Source: Leptospira barantonii (GTDB taxonomy: Bacteria > Spirochaetota > Leptospiria > Leptospirales > Leptospiraceae). From it: DNA of 64,000 nucleotides. Numbering within the stretch: position 1 is the first letter of the stretch; each line of letters begins with the position of its first letter. Below the pieces are notes generated by a model. That model searched no databases. It was not told the DNA's origin and saw nothing but the letters and a program-made list of their open reading frames with translations. The stretch covers positions 186,001 to 250,000 of the forward strand of contig NZ_NPDS01000002.1 in the NCBI RefSeq assembly GCF_002811925.1. The letters are read 5' to 3'. Both the position numbers and the translations under genes were made by a program. Shown piece by piece: positions 14,111 to 22,098 of this stretch.

Positions 14111-14449
14111 ATGCCAATATATCAATATTTACCAGTGGATCCGAACGTATTTCCGATCCGCAACACATACGAGATCGGTTCGAAAGATTATGAATTCGAA
14201 TTCGCTTACAACGAAGTGGGGGATTTTATTACGGTTCTCGTGAGAGATCAGGACGGAGTCGATTTGTTTTCTTCCCGACTTGTATACGGTGTTCCTTTCA
14301 ATCACGTAGTCGTCGATGAATTTCCGATTTCCATTCTTCTCAAACCCTTGGATCTCGATGATCTTTACCGCGAAGAGTTTAAGGATATCCCGGTTAACCT
14401 CGATACGTTGGGTTCCAGCGTACAAATTTATGTGGAGGAAACGTTATGA
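14111..14449 (+). CDS. Baseplate plug-like protein (Pam3 gp18 type)
   Basis: A 112-residue all-beta protein. Its size, the repeating strands (YEFEFAYNEVGDFITVLVRD, DLFSSRLVYGVPF) and the closing SSVQIYVEE motif fit the small plug domain described from the cyanophage Pam3 baseplate. The start has no strong ribosome site but follows the previous gene closely. The stop overlaps the next start (ATGA). Confidence 0.5.
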   Translation: MPIYQYLPVDPNVFPIRNTYEIGSKDYEFEFAYNEVGDFITVLVRDQDGVDLFSSRLVYGVPFNHVVVDEFPISILLKPLDLDDLYREEFKDIPVNLDTLGSSVQIYVEETL

Positions 14450-15264
14450 TCGGAAATCCGAAATTATTCGGAAGAGTGGCTTCTTTGGAGATTCTTCCCA
14501 AAACGGGAAGCGGCAAAGAATTCACGTATCCACCTTTCGATATCGAATTCGAAACAGAAATCGGGCCGATGAATTTGACCACGGTGACCTTATACAACGT
14601 GAATCAGGATACGATGAATCTGATCGAAGGTAAATCGAAAGGAACCGGATTACAATATCCAAGCGCGTTTTTAAACGCGGGTTATAAGGACGAAAACGGT
14701 TTGGTAGTTAGCGGTGAAGTGATTCGTCCTAAGATGACACAAGAGGGAACGAATCGTATATTGGAGTTTCAGATCAGTGCGAACGCAGGCGCATGGTCAA
14801 GTTCTTATATTATGAAAACATACAGCAAACTTCCCGCAACGACCGTGATTCTTGATATTTTGGATCGCGGAAATCTCAAACCGGGAAGAATCAACATCGC
14901 GGATAACAAAATTATAAATTTCAGCGCGAATACTTCGTTAGGCGATTGTATTCTACGTTTTTGCTCTTTGACAAAAACGCAATATTGGTTTCAGGACGGA
15001 CTTCTACACATAGATTCATTACAACCTCAGAAAAAACCGAGCGCGATCTTTTTGGATGATTCTTCCGGTCTGATCGGCGCTCCGGAAAAGGGACAGAAAA
15101 CTTGGAAGATCAAAAGTCTGTTTCGACATAAATTCAAACAGAATGTGATTGTCTCCGTAAAAGGGGGAAGTCTCGACGCCGATTGTAGAATCTTAAAGGG
15201 AAAACACGTCTTTTCCACGCTTCAATCCGAATGTTATTCCGAACTGGAGGTTCTACCTTTATGA
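14446..15264 (+). CDS. Baseplate hub-like protein
   Basis: A 272-residue protein located between plug and spike genes, where the baseplate hub (gp27/gpD-like) is expected. It has the strand-rich start of hub proteins (PPFDIEFETEIGPMNLTTVT) and a later cysteine-containing segment (LGDCILRFCSLTKTQYWFQD) typical of the second hub domain. Hub proteins form a trimer that holds the spike. GGAGG lies 7 bases before the ATG. Its stop overlaps the spike start by 4 bases. Confidence 0.5.
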   Translation: MIGNPKLFGRVASLEILPKTGSGKEFTYPPFDIEFETEIGPMNLTTVTLYNVNQDTMNLIEGKSKGTGLQYPSAFLNAGYKDENGLVVSGEVIRPKMTQEGTNRILEFQISANAGAWSSSYIMKTYSKLPATTVILDILDRGNLKPGRINIADNKIINFSANTSLGDCILRFCSLTKTQYWFQDGLLHIDSLQPQKKPSAIFLDDSSGLIGAPEKGQKTWKIKSLFRHKFKQNVIVSVKGGSLDADCRILKGKHVFSTLQSECYSELEVLPL

Positions 15265-15944
15265 GTCTGGATGAAATGATTCTCGCCGCGATGAAAAAAT
15301 CTCTTTCAAGGGTTCAGGTTGGTTTGCCTGGAATCATAGATTCCTTCAATTCGAGCGAAATGACGGCTAACGTTAAAATTCCGTTTAAACAGAAAGACGG
15401 AACGGGAGAAGAGAAGTCCTTTCCTATCCTTTCGAACGTCCGAGTGGGTACGATGTGGGCCGGTGATTTTTATATCAAACCCGATTACAAACGCGGGGAC
15501 AAGGTTTGGATTTCATTCTCCACACATGATATTTCGGAAGCGGTTCGAGGTGTAAGTTCGGTTGTCTCCGATTCCTTATTCGATCTTCAAAGCGCTTGTA
15601 TCGTAAGCGGTTTTAAAGGGGAGACGGATGCTCCTGCGACCACGGCGAATCAAGCCGGTTTAGTGATCGGAAATAAGGAGGGCAAGTCTCTCATTCAGCT
15701 GGAGGACGATCGTATAAAAATCCAAGGCGGTCTAGTGGATCTTTCCGAATACGCTGTGTTAGGTGAAACATTGGCCGACCTGATCAAAGCGATTATAGAC
15801 GTTTTTATAAACAATGCCGGAGCGTTTACTACGAACACTTCTCAGGGAGTGCCTGCGGGTCTCGGAGCTTCGGTTGTCAATCAACTCAATATGAGAAAGG
15901 CGGAAGTGGATCAAATTCTTTCGAACAAGGTAAAGATAGGATGA
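15261..15944 (+). CDS. Membrane-puncturing spike, Gp138 family
   Basis: A 227-residue protein with the Gp138 N-terminal OB-fold pattern (VGLPGIIDSFNSSEMTANVK ... DKVWISFSTHDI) and a C-terminal beta-strand part containing LIQLEDDRIKIQGG. Gp138-type proteins form a trimeric needle at the baseplate centre that pierces the target membrane. The ATG at 15261 is set by the 4-base overlap with the hub gene; the longer frame from 15231 has no support. The next gene overlaps by 4 bases. Confidence 0.65.
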   Translation: MSLDEMILAAMKKSLSRVQVGLPGIIDSFNSSEMTANVKIPFKQKDGTGEEKSFPILSNVRVGTMWAGDFYIKPDYKRGDKVWISFSTHDISEAVRGVSSVVSDSLFDLQSACIVSGFKGETDAPATTANQAGLVIGNKEGKSLIQLEDDRIKIQGGLVDLSEYAVLGETLADLIKAIIDVFINNAGAFTTNTSQGVPAGLGASVVNQLNMRKAEVDQILSNKVKIG

Positions 15945-16285
15945 AAGGAATCAAGATTGAAAACGGGGATGTGGTTCGTTTCCAAGGTAAGCCGGTTGTA
16001 TTGGAAGATGCAGAATACTATTCCCAAAGAATCAAACACGCGATTCGTCTTTCCATCGGTGAATCCGTTTATGAGCCGTTAGTCGGTCTGGATTGGTACA
16101 CCGTTTTTTCGACGAAAATCCCGAGAGAAAGGGTTTTGGTGGAAATTCGCAAAATTCTGATCAAGGATCCGGAGACCGTATCGGTGAATCGTATCGAAAT
16201 CGTAGAATCGAACGACTTCGATAGAAGAATATACATTCAATTTTCTGCAAATACTATTTTCGGAATCGTAACTGAGGAGGTTTGA
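15941..16285 (+). CDS. Baseplate wedge protein, gpW/gp25-like
   Basis: A 114-residue protein of the gp25-like family, which includes Mu/P2 gpW and T4 gp25. It starts sheath polymerisation at the baseplate. Visible family marks are the Arg-Ile-Lys helix (YYSQRIKHAIRLSIGE), the segment YEPLVGLDW and the strand VNRIEIVESNDFDRRIYIQF. It overlaps the spike gene by 4 bases and is followed by gpJ as in P2-like baseplates. Confidence 0.7.
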   Translation: MKGIKIENGDVVRFQGKPVVLEDAEYYSQRIKHAIRLSIGESVYEPLVGLDWYTVFSTKIPRERVLVEIRKILIKDPETVSVNRIEIVESNDFDRRIYIQFSANTIFGIVTEEV

Positions 16286-16287
16286 TT

Positions 16288-17502
16288 ATGGCCGGTGTGA
16301 CAGAGCAAGGTTTTATACGTAAGACAAGGGACGAAATTCTTTCCGATCTCGAGGAAAAATACAAAACGAGCTTGGGACAGGACATCGACCTTTCCATTTT
16401 GAGCGAGGACGGAATGAGAATGAGAATTCTCGCGGATGAGTTGGATTCGATCCATCAACTCGCGGAGGCCGTTTTTTATTCGAACTTCGCACATACTGCG
16501 ACGGGAGCATCCTTGGATCGGGTTTTGAATCCTCTGGGAAGCGAACGTCAGCCTGCAAAACGATCCATTGTCGCATTAAAATTTTTAGGAGTGAACGGTT
16601 CCTTCGTCGACGTGGGTACAATTTGTCAGACTGGAAGCGGTCTTCAATTCATCACGATTCAATCCGGTACGATTTCAAGCGGATTTGTGATCTTAAACGC
16701 ACAGGCCATGAATCTCGATTACGGAATCAACGGAGATGTTGCGGCTAACGCGATTAGCACGATCAATACAGCGGTAGCAGGTGTGGATTCGGTAACGAAC
16801 CCCGATCCGGCTAGAGGTGGAAGATCGATCGAAACCGATATCGAATATTTGAATCGATTCTTTAACGAAGGAATCAACGGAGGTTCATCGGCGGCTAACG
16901 TTCAGGGGGTTTTGAATCAGATAGAATCCGTTTTAACCGCGATCGTTTATGAAAACAATACGGACTTCGTCGATGTGGATGGCAGACCTCCACATTCGAT
17001 GGAAGCCGTGATCGAAGGAGGTGCTCCCGAAGAAATCGGAGAAGCTCTTCTCCGAAACTGGCCCGGTGGAATCGAATCCTTCGGTTCTCAAAACACGACC
17101 GTCATCGATACGAAAGGAGTCGCGAGAACGTATTGCTTCAATCGACCCGCAGATGTTCTTGTTTTCGTAAAGATCGATATCGTTCGAGACTTGGCTCTTT
17201 GGGTTCCAGGTTCGGAGTCCATCGTTAAAACGAATTGTATCAAAGTAGTCGGCGGCGTCGATACGATCGGAGCGACTTCCACTGCGTTCAAAGGCGACGG
17301 TACGGGCGCGGACGTATTCTCTTGGAAGTTGATCGCGTCTCAAAGCGGACTCAGTGAATACGATTCGGTAAAAGTTTTAGGAATCAAGTCAATGACCGCA
17401 AAGGTCGCACTGTCTTCGCCCGCGAATCTGGATGAACTTTCGATCAACAGTCGTCAAAGGGCGAAATTGATCACCGCGAATATTCAGGTGAACTTTATAT
17501 GA
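16288..17502 (+). CDS. Baseplate J-like protein
   Basis: A 404-residue member of the Baseplate_J family, the wedge protein that links the hub to the fibres and spreads when the tail fires. Family features include an N-terminal helix (RKTRDEILSDLEEKYK), the G(A)SLDRxLNPLG motif near residue 75, and the conserved PDPARGGRSIETDIEYLNRF stretch. GAGGAGG 7 bases upstream fixes the ATG at 16288. It overlaps the next gene by 4 bases. Confidence 0.8.
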   Translation: MAGVTEQGFIRKTRDEILSDLEEKYKTSLGQDIDLSILSEDGMRMRILADELDSIHQLAEAVFYSNFAHTATGASLDRVLNPLGSERQPAKRSIVALKFLGVNGSFVDVGTICQTGSGLQFITIQSGTISSGFVILNAQAMNLDYGINGDVAANAISTINTAVAGVDSVTNPDPARGGRSIETDIEYLNRFFNEGINGGSSAANVQGVLNQIESVLTAIVYENNTDFVDVDGRPPHSMEAVIEGGAPEEIGEALLRNWPGGIESFGSQNTTVIDTKGVARTYCFNRPADVLVFVKIDIVRDLALWVPGSESIVKTNCIKVVGGVDTIGATSTAFKGDGTGADVFSWKLIASQSGLSEYDSVKVLGIKSMTAKVALSSPANLDELSINSRQRAKLITANIQVNFI

Positions 17503-18473
17503 CCGAGTTGAGCGACATTTTACAAAAATACCCCTCTTCGCTTTTTACGAGAGAGGAAGATTCCCAAATCGGAAAAAAATGGAAGGCCGATCTTGAGTTG
17601 TTAAACGAAGTGCGTAACGTGTTTGAGTCCTCGAAAGGCGCTACCGATTTCAGAACACAAAGCGGAGCTATTCTCGATCTGATCGGTAAAAATCTAAAAC
17701 AACCTAGAGACGGAATGGACGATTTTAGATACAGGGTCTTTCTTTCGATTGCAAGACAAAAAAGAAAATCAAAGGGAGACATTCATTCCATGAATGAGAT
17801 CGGATCCCAAATTCTTGCCGGAACGGGAACGTTATACGAAATCCAAGAGCTTTGTTACGGTGGAGAACCGTTGCTTCTCGACGGTTTGATTACGTTCAAT
17901 GGGGAATATCCGTTATCGGGAAATACAAAAAGACCCGCTACAATTCGAGTGATTTTCACCGGTTCCGTAGATACGGTCGTTGTTACGCCGGAGTTTAATA
18001 AGGCCATTTCTCAAATTCGAGCGGGTGGGGTGAATTCGATCATCAATTATCGTTTTGAAACTTCGACCTTATCCGGTAGACTTTACAATTCGGCGCTTCG
18101 AACCTCTGCGTTAGACGTAACATGGGCGATGAACGGAGTCACCATACTCTCGATTCCGAACGCAAAAATTTTACCGGATCAGATTGCGTTTGGGATCGGT
18201 GGCCTAAGCTCCGGAACGCCGAGAATTCCTCAGGCAGGAGATACAGGCTTACAAAACGAGGTTTTGAGAAAATCGATTACAATTCAAAACAACCCGGACG
18301 GCTCGAGAATTTTCAAAGCCTCTATAAAACAAGCGGAAGCAATCGGAGCGGGAATTAACGAACTGGGATTGTTTGATCGAGACGGGAATTTGCTTTTTTT
18401 GAAAACGTTCCCCTCCAAACCCAAGGACAATTTGATCGTATACGATTTTGCAATTCACGAGGAATTCGAGTGA
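17499..18473 (+). CDS. DUF2612/gpI-like baseplate protein
   Basis: A 324-residue protein after gpJ, the place of gpI in P2-like tails. Residues about 40-190 fit the DUF2612 pattern, including GAILDLIGKNLKQPR, DDFRYRVFLSIARQK and a central GGEPLLLDGLITFNG. The C-terminal 130 residues form a separate beta-rich domain with GIGGLSSGTPRIPQAGD, resembling fibre-attachment domains of phage tail-collar proteins. It probably joins the wedge to the fibres encoded next. Confidence 0.6.
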   Translation: MTELSDILQKYPSSLFTREEDSQIGKKWKADLELLNEVRNVFESSKGATDFRTQSGAILDLIGKNLKQPRDGMDDFRYRVFLSIARQKRKSKGDIHSMNEIGSQILAGTGTLYEIQELCYGGEPLLLDGLITFNGEYPLSGNTKRPATIRVIFTGSVDTVVVTPEFNKAISQIRAGGVNSIINYRFETSTLSGRLYNSALRTSALDVTWAMNGVTILSIPNAKILPDQIAFGIGGLSSGTPRIPQAGDTGLQNEVLRKSITIQNNPDGSRIFKASIKQAEAIGAGINELGLFDRDGNLLFLKTFPSKPKDNLIVYDFAIHEEFE

Positions 18474-18572
18474 AGATTGTAAGGTCTTGGTTCAAAGATC
18501 CGTAGCATGAATGTATTCTGCACGGTCTCAATGCATAAATATTTTAGAAGATACGTTCGGTTCGGCCCGGCG

Positions 18573-18600
18573 TTCGATAAATATATGTAAAATTTATAAT
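18573..18600 (+). promoter_or_regulatory. Possible internal promoter for the fibre genes
   Basis: TTCGAT, a 16-base spacer and a perfect TATAAT lie in the only sizeable gap of the cassette (18474-18627), 28 bases before the first fibre gene. The -35 match is weak. If real, it lets fibres be made apart from the rest of the tail. Confidence 0.35.
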
Positions 18601-18627
18601 ATTCTAAATAAAATTTAAGGAGTCAAT

Positions 18628-19479
18628 ATGGCAATATTCAATCCGTCAAAAACCATTACATGGAATAGAAGCACGCCCGCAGACGGTGATTTGATAGACG
18701 ACGAGGTGGATCGTCTCTATGGAAACGATCAATATTTGAAGGATAGAATCGATCAAACCGATGCGAATTTTTCCGCGGCTCGGATTCCACTGGGAGGAAT
18801 CGTAGAGGATAATTTGGATCAATGCTCGTCGGCGTTGTTTAAAGACGCAAACGCACAGGCAATTTCTCGTACGAGTTTTTCCGCGCTTTGGAATTTGATT
18901 CACAAGACGGTTACCGGGATTACGCCCGCGACCGATCGAGTCAATCTTACCGCACACGGTTGTGTAGAAGGTCAGTTGGTAAAGTTTGCATTTACCGGGG
19001 GCGGTGTTACCGCGCTTACGAAATACTATGTTCGTAATCCGACTACCAATGATTTTCAGATTTCTACGACACAAAGCGGAACTATTATCGATCTTACCGC
19101 TTCCCAGACCGGTGATATGCTTACGAACGTAGAATACGGTTTTGGAGACGGTTCGACGACGTATAATGTTCCGGATCGAAGAGGAATTTTTACAAGAGGG
19201 GCCGGTGTAAATGGATCGAGAGCTAAGGCATTGGGCGGGAATTACGATGGTGGTTCGATTGGGTTTGAGGGGCAAGATCAGTTTCAAAGATTTTTGATAT
19301 CAACGAAGCAAATTTTGAATGATTCCTTTTCCTCCGGCGCTTATGGCTACAATGCAATTTGGCTTGGAGGTTATGAGGAGCTTACACCTAAAAATGATCC
19401 CGCGGGAGGTGCTGTTCGCCTTGGAACCGAAACAACTCCTGCATACATCGCCGTAAAATTCAAAGTAAGAGTGGCGTGA
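18628..19479 (+). CDS. Tail fibre protein, copy 1
   Basis: A 283-residue tail fibre with a helical N-terminal attachment part, a repeated beta segment (FQISTTQSGTIIDLTASQTG), and a collar-like domain with VPDRRGIFTRGAGVNGSRAK. The tip (residues about 215-270) differs strongly from copy 2, while the last residues (TTPAYIAVKFKVRVA) are shared. Such fibres bind the target surface and set host range. AAGGAG lies 5 bases before the ATG. Confidence 0.7.
   Translation: MAIFNPSKTITWNRSTPADGDLIDDEVDRLYGNDQYLKDRIDQTDANFSAARIPLGGIVEDNLDQCSSALFKDANAQAISRTSFSALWNLIHKTVTGITPATDRVNLTAHGCVEGQLVKFAFTGGGVTALTKYYVRNPTTNDFQISTTQSGTIIDLTASQTGDMLTNVEYGFGDGSTTYNVPDRRGIFTRGAGVNGSRAKALGGNYDGGSIGFEGQDQFQRFLISTKQILNDSFSSGAYGYNAIWLGGYEELTPKNDPAGGAVRLGTETTPAYIAVKFKVRVA
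18909..19248 (+). repeat. Long direct repeat, copy 1 (fibre core)
   Basis: This 340-base stretch aligns without gaps to 19801-20140, 892 bases downstream, with only scattered base changes by eye. It encodes the core of the two fibre proteins. Confidence 0.85.
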
Positions 19480-19519
19480 TTAATGTGTCTCCGCGTGAAA
19501 GCAAATAAGGAGGTAGATA

Positions 19520-20377
19520 GTGGCAGTATTTAATGCGACAAAAACGAGAACATGGACCAAAAATACTCCCGCAGACGGGGATATGATGGACGATGAGTTT
19601 GATCGTCAATACGAAAGTCTTCAGTATTTGAAAGACCGCATTGATGTTACGGATAACAATCTTTTGAATTTTCTAATACCGATCGGCAGTATTGTAGAGG
19701 ATAACTTGAACATTGCTCCTTCTTCTAATTTTAAGGAGGCGAACGCGCAAGCGATTTCTAGAGCGACCTTTTCTGTGCTTTGGAATTTTGTCTCTAAGTC
19801 GGTTACCGGTATCGTTCCTGCGACCGATCGAATCAATGTTACCGCGCATGGTTGTGTGGAAGGTCAGTTGGTAAAGTTCGCTTTTACGGGCGGCGGCGTT
19901 ACTGGTCTTACGAAGTATTACGTTCGTAATCCGACTACCAATGACTTTCAAATTTCTACGACGCCTACTGGATCGATCATCGATCTTACTGCTTCTCAGA
20001 CCGGTGATATGATTACGAATGTTGAATACGGTTTTGGAGACGGTTCGACTACGTATAACGTTCCGGATCGAAGAGGAATTTTTGCAAGAGGGGCCGGTGT
20101 ACATGGAAGCCGAGCTAAGGCATTGGGCGGGAATTACGATTCAGGGGTTGTTGGAACGGAGGGGCAGGACCAGATACAAGCATTTGGTATCAGAGCGCGT
20201 TATGAAAACTATAATCTATTCGGTGGCGGCACTAACATTTCAGTTTTGAATTTTACCGGGGTTGCATACGATACGCTTTTAAATACACTTGTTGCATCTA
20301 CGTCAGGAACTCCTCGAACAGGTAACGAAACAACACCTGCATACATCGCAGTAAAATATAAAGTGAGGGTAGCATGA
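19520..20377 (+). CDS. Tail fibre protein, copy 2
   Basis: A 285-residue paralogue of the preceding fibre gene. The first 210 residues are close to copy 1, the next 55 are different (a Gly/Asn-rich tip with FGGGTNISVLNF), and the last 15 match again. The start is GTG at 19520, fixed by AAGGAGG 6 bases upstream. It overlaps the next gene by 4 bases. The arrangement suggests a duplication followed by tip divergence, giving two receptor specificities. Confidence 0.7.
   Translation: MAVFNATKTRTWTKNTPADGDMMDDEFDRQYESLQYLKDRIDVTDNNLLNFLIPIGSIVEDNLNIAPSSNFKEANAQAISRATFSVLWNFVSKSVTGIVPATDRINVTAHGCVEGQLVKFAFTGGGVTGLTKYYVRNPTTNDFQISTTPTGSIIDLTASQTGDMITNVEYGFGDGSTTYNVPDRRGIFARGAGVHGSRAKALGGNYDSGVVGTEGQDQIQAFGIRARYENYNLFGGGTNISVLNFTGVAYDTLLNTLVASTSGTPRTGNETTPAYIAVKYKVRVA
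19801..20140 (+). repeat. Long direct repeat, copy 2 (fibre core)
   Basis: The second copy of the fibre-core repeat that also occupies 18909-19248. Tandem near-identical segments like these can recombine and delete or swap the tip-coding sequence between them. Confidence 0.85.
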
Positions 20378-21099
20378 ATTATATTATCGATAAAGAAACT
20401 AAATCCGTAGTTTGGATCAATTCCGATCCGAGTAAATTAGAAGGTCGATCCGCTTGGTCTTTGTTTGATTCAAAGGTGCATCAGATAGCCTATGCGGTAC
20501 ATTACAATCCGAAAATCGGCGATGAGTTCAAAGCCGATTTAGAGGATGGAATTGCAAAGGACTTCGAGAATCAAAAAGTCTATCACAAGACCACAGGCAC
20601 GGAAAGGGTTCTGCAAAGTTGGGAAGACGAGATTGATCCTGAAACGGAAACATTTGCCGAACCGTTGAAGGACCAAACCGGGAATCCTTTGCCGTTTCAA
20701 AAATATACCGGCTCCGAATGGGTTGTAGACGAGAATTTAAAAAGAGAATCCTTGCTTTTGCAGAATAAACAGATTTTTCTTTCGAGAAAGGAATTTTATC
20801 GTGGAACGGTCGACTTTTCGGGTGCGGTCTGGGATTCCGGAAAACAATATCTTGAGAATATTCAAAAAACATTAACTCTTTATTCCAAACAAAAAATTTC
20901 AGGCCTTCCTGACTGGAGAGATGCGAACAATGCGTTTCATATACTCAGCTCGGAAGATTTGTCCGACCTGGCGGAAAAAATAGAATTAGATCTCTTTCGC
21001 GCGGGCCAAACCCTATATACGAAAAAATGGGACGTTGAAGTCAAAATTCTTTCCTTACAGGAAAATGAATTTTTGGATTTAGTTTCCCTTTGGAGTTGA
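20374..21099 (+). CDS. Tail fibre assembly or accessory protein
   Basis: A 241-residue protein that ends the cassette. It starts like a fibre-binding protein (MNYIIDKETKSVVWI), then has a helical C-terminal half with DWRDANNAFHILSSEDLSDL, similar in style to the DUF4376 domain found in tail fibre and fibre-chaperone proteins. It overlaps fibre copy 2 by 4 bases. Fibre chaperones usually follow their fibre gene directly, which supports this role, but no family is certain. Confidence 0.5.
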   Translation: MNYIIDKETKSVVWINSDPSKLEGRSAWSLFDSKVHQIAYAVHYNPKIGDEFKADLEDGIAKDFENQKVYHKTTGTERVLQSWEDEIDPETETFAEPLKDQTGNPLPFQKYTGSEWVVDENLKRESLLLQNKQIFLSRKEFYRGTVDFSGAVWDSGKQYLENIQKTLTLYSKQKISGLPDWRDANNAFHILSSEDLSDLAEKIELDLFRAGQTLYTKKWDVEVKILSLQENEFLDLVSLWS

Positions 21100-21144
21100 G
21101 TTTCTCGTCGGATCTGAAATCGAATTAGTATTAGAAAATTAAAA

Positions 21145-21183
21145 GAACCTTAGATCGAGATGTATATTCTCGGTCTGAGGTTC
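21145..21183 (-). terminator. Long hairpin terminator between convergent genes
   Basis: A fully paired 16-bp stem with two G-T pairs and a 7-base loop lies between the convergent cassette end and the hydrolase gene. On the minus strand it is followed by TTTTAATTTTC, a good terminator for the hydrolase operon; on the plus strand the tail is weaker (ATTCGAAATTCTTTA). It probably acts in both directions. Confidence 0.75.
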
Positions 21184-21195
21184 ATTCGAAATTCT

Positions 21196-22089
21196 TTATT
21201 TAACCAAATCCAAAAAGGTTTTTTCCAAAAGATTTTTTTGAGTCCAAGGGATAAAGTGATTCTCTTCATCCAATGTGATCGTTAGAAGTTGAGATTTTGG
21301 AAGTTGGTTTTGAAAGTATTCCAGGTTTTGAAACGGGACAAGAGAGTCTTCTTTTCCGTGAATCAGAATCGTTTTACAAGAAATTTTTTTCCAAAAAGGT
21401 TCCAGAGAAAATAACTGCGGTTTCAGCGGAAGCATCTCGTCGTTGCTGTTTCGAATTTCCTGAGGTAACATTCCTTTTACCCAGTTCCAATCGGCGATCT
21501 TGTTATACCACTGGATTTCCTCTTCTTGAGAACTCAAAGGCGCCGCTAATAACACCAGAACATGAATTTTGTTTTCGGAAATGGAAGCGATTCTTGCGGC
21601 GATCGGTCCTCCGTATGAATGGCCGACTAACGTAATTTTAAGAGTTTCGTTTTTTCGAATCGAGTTTGAAAATTTTCCGATCGCATCGTTTAAAATAACG
21701 GCTTGTTTCTCGACGTCCGCGACAACTTCGTTCGGATCGGATTTTCCGAACCCGGGTCTATCCAAAGAAAGAATACAATACTTTTCCGTTAACTTTTTGT
21801 TTTCCAAATACCAAGCGTAATTCTGCCAACCGCCGGGCGAACCGTGTATGAATATTAGAATATTCTCCTTTTCGGATTCACAACCGCTTGCGACTGCATA
21901 GATATTTTTTCCCTTGGATTCAAGGAAGAGCTCCTTGTATTCCGCGCCGGATTCCTTCAATTCGACGAGGCTTTCTTCCGATTTTTTCTTTAGATCCTCG
22001 GGGACACGACAGGATATTCCGATTAGAAAAAGAAAAATTAATGAGAAATAAAATAAAGAGCGGTTATGGAGCATGAGTAGGATTTTCAA
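21196..22089 (-). CDS. Alpha/beta hydrolase lipoprotein
   Basis: A 297-residue alpha/beta hydrolase attached to a membrane by an N-terminal lipid: the signal segment ends in the lipobox LIGISC at about residue 27. The oxyanion-side motif HGSPGG, the nucleophile elbow GHSYGG, and a late His in EENHFIP give the catalytic outline Ser-Asp-His. The substrate is not predictable. The start is TTG at 22089 with GGAAG 5 bases upstream; ATG at 22074 is an alternative. It lies 9 bases after the cyclase gene, so the two form an operon. Confidence 0.75.
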   Translation of the reverse strand: MKILLMLHNRSLFYFSLIFLFLIGISCRVPEDLKKKSEESLVELKESGAEYKELFLESKGKNIYAVASGCESEKENILIFIHGSPGGWQNYAWYLENKKLTEKYCILSLDRPGFGKSDPNEVVADVEKQAVILNDAIGKFSNSIRKNETLKITLVGHSYGGPIAARIASISENKIHVLVLLAAPLSSQEEEIQWYNKIADWNWVKGMLPQEIRNSNDEMLPLKPQLFSLEPFWKKISCKTILIHGKEDSLVPFQNLEYFQNQLPKSQLLTITLDEENHFIPWTQKNLLEKTFLDLVK

Positions 22090-22098
22090 AGAATCTTC

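Noticed and set aside
18646..19287. A 213-codon minus-strand open frame over the first fibre gene
   Set aside because: A similar frame appears over the second fibre copy only because the DNA is duplicated; the plus-strand frame has ribosome site, family features and coupling.
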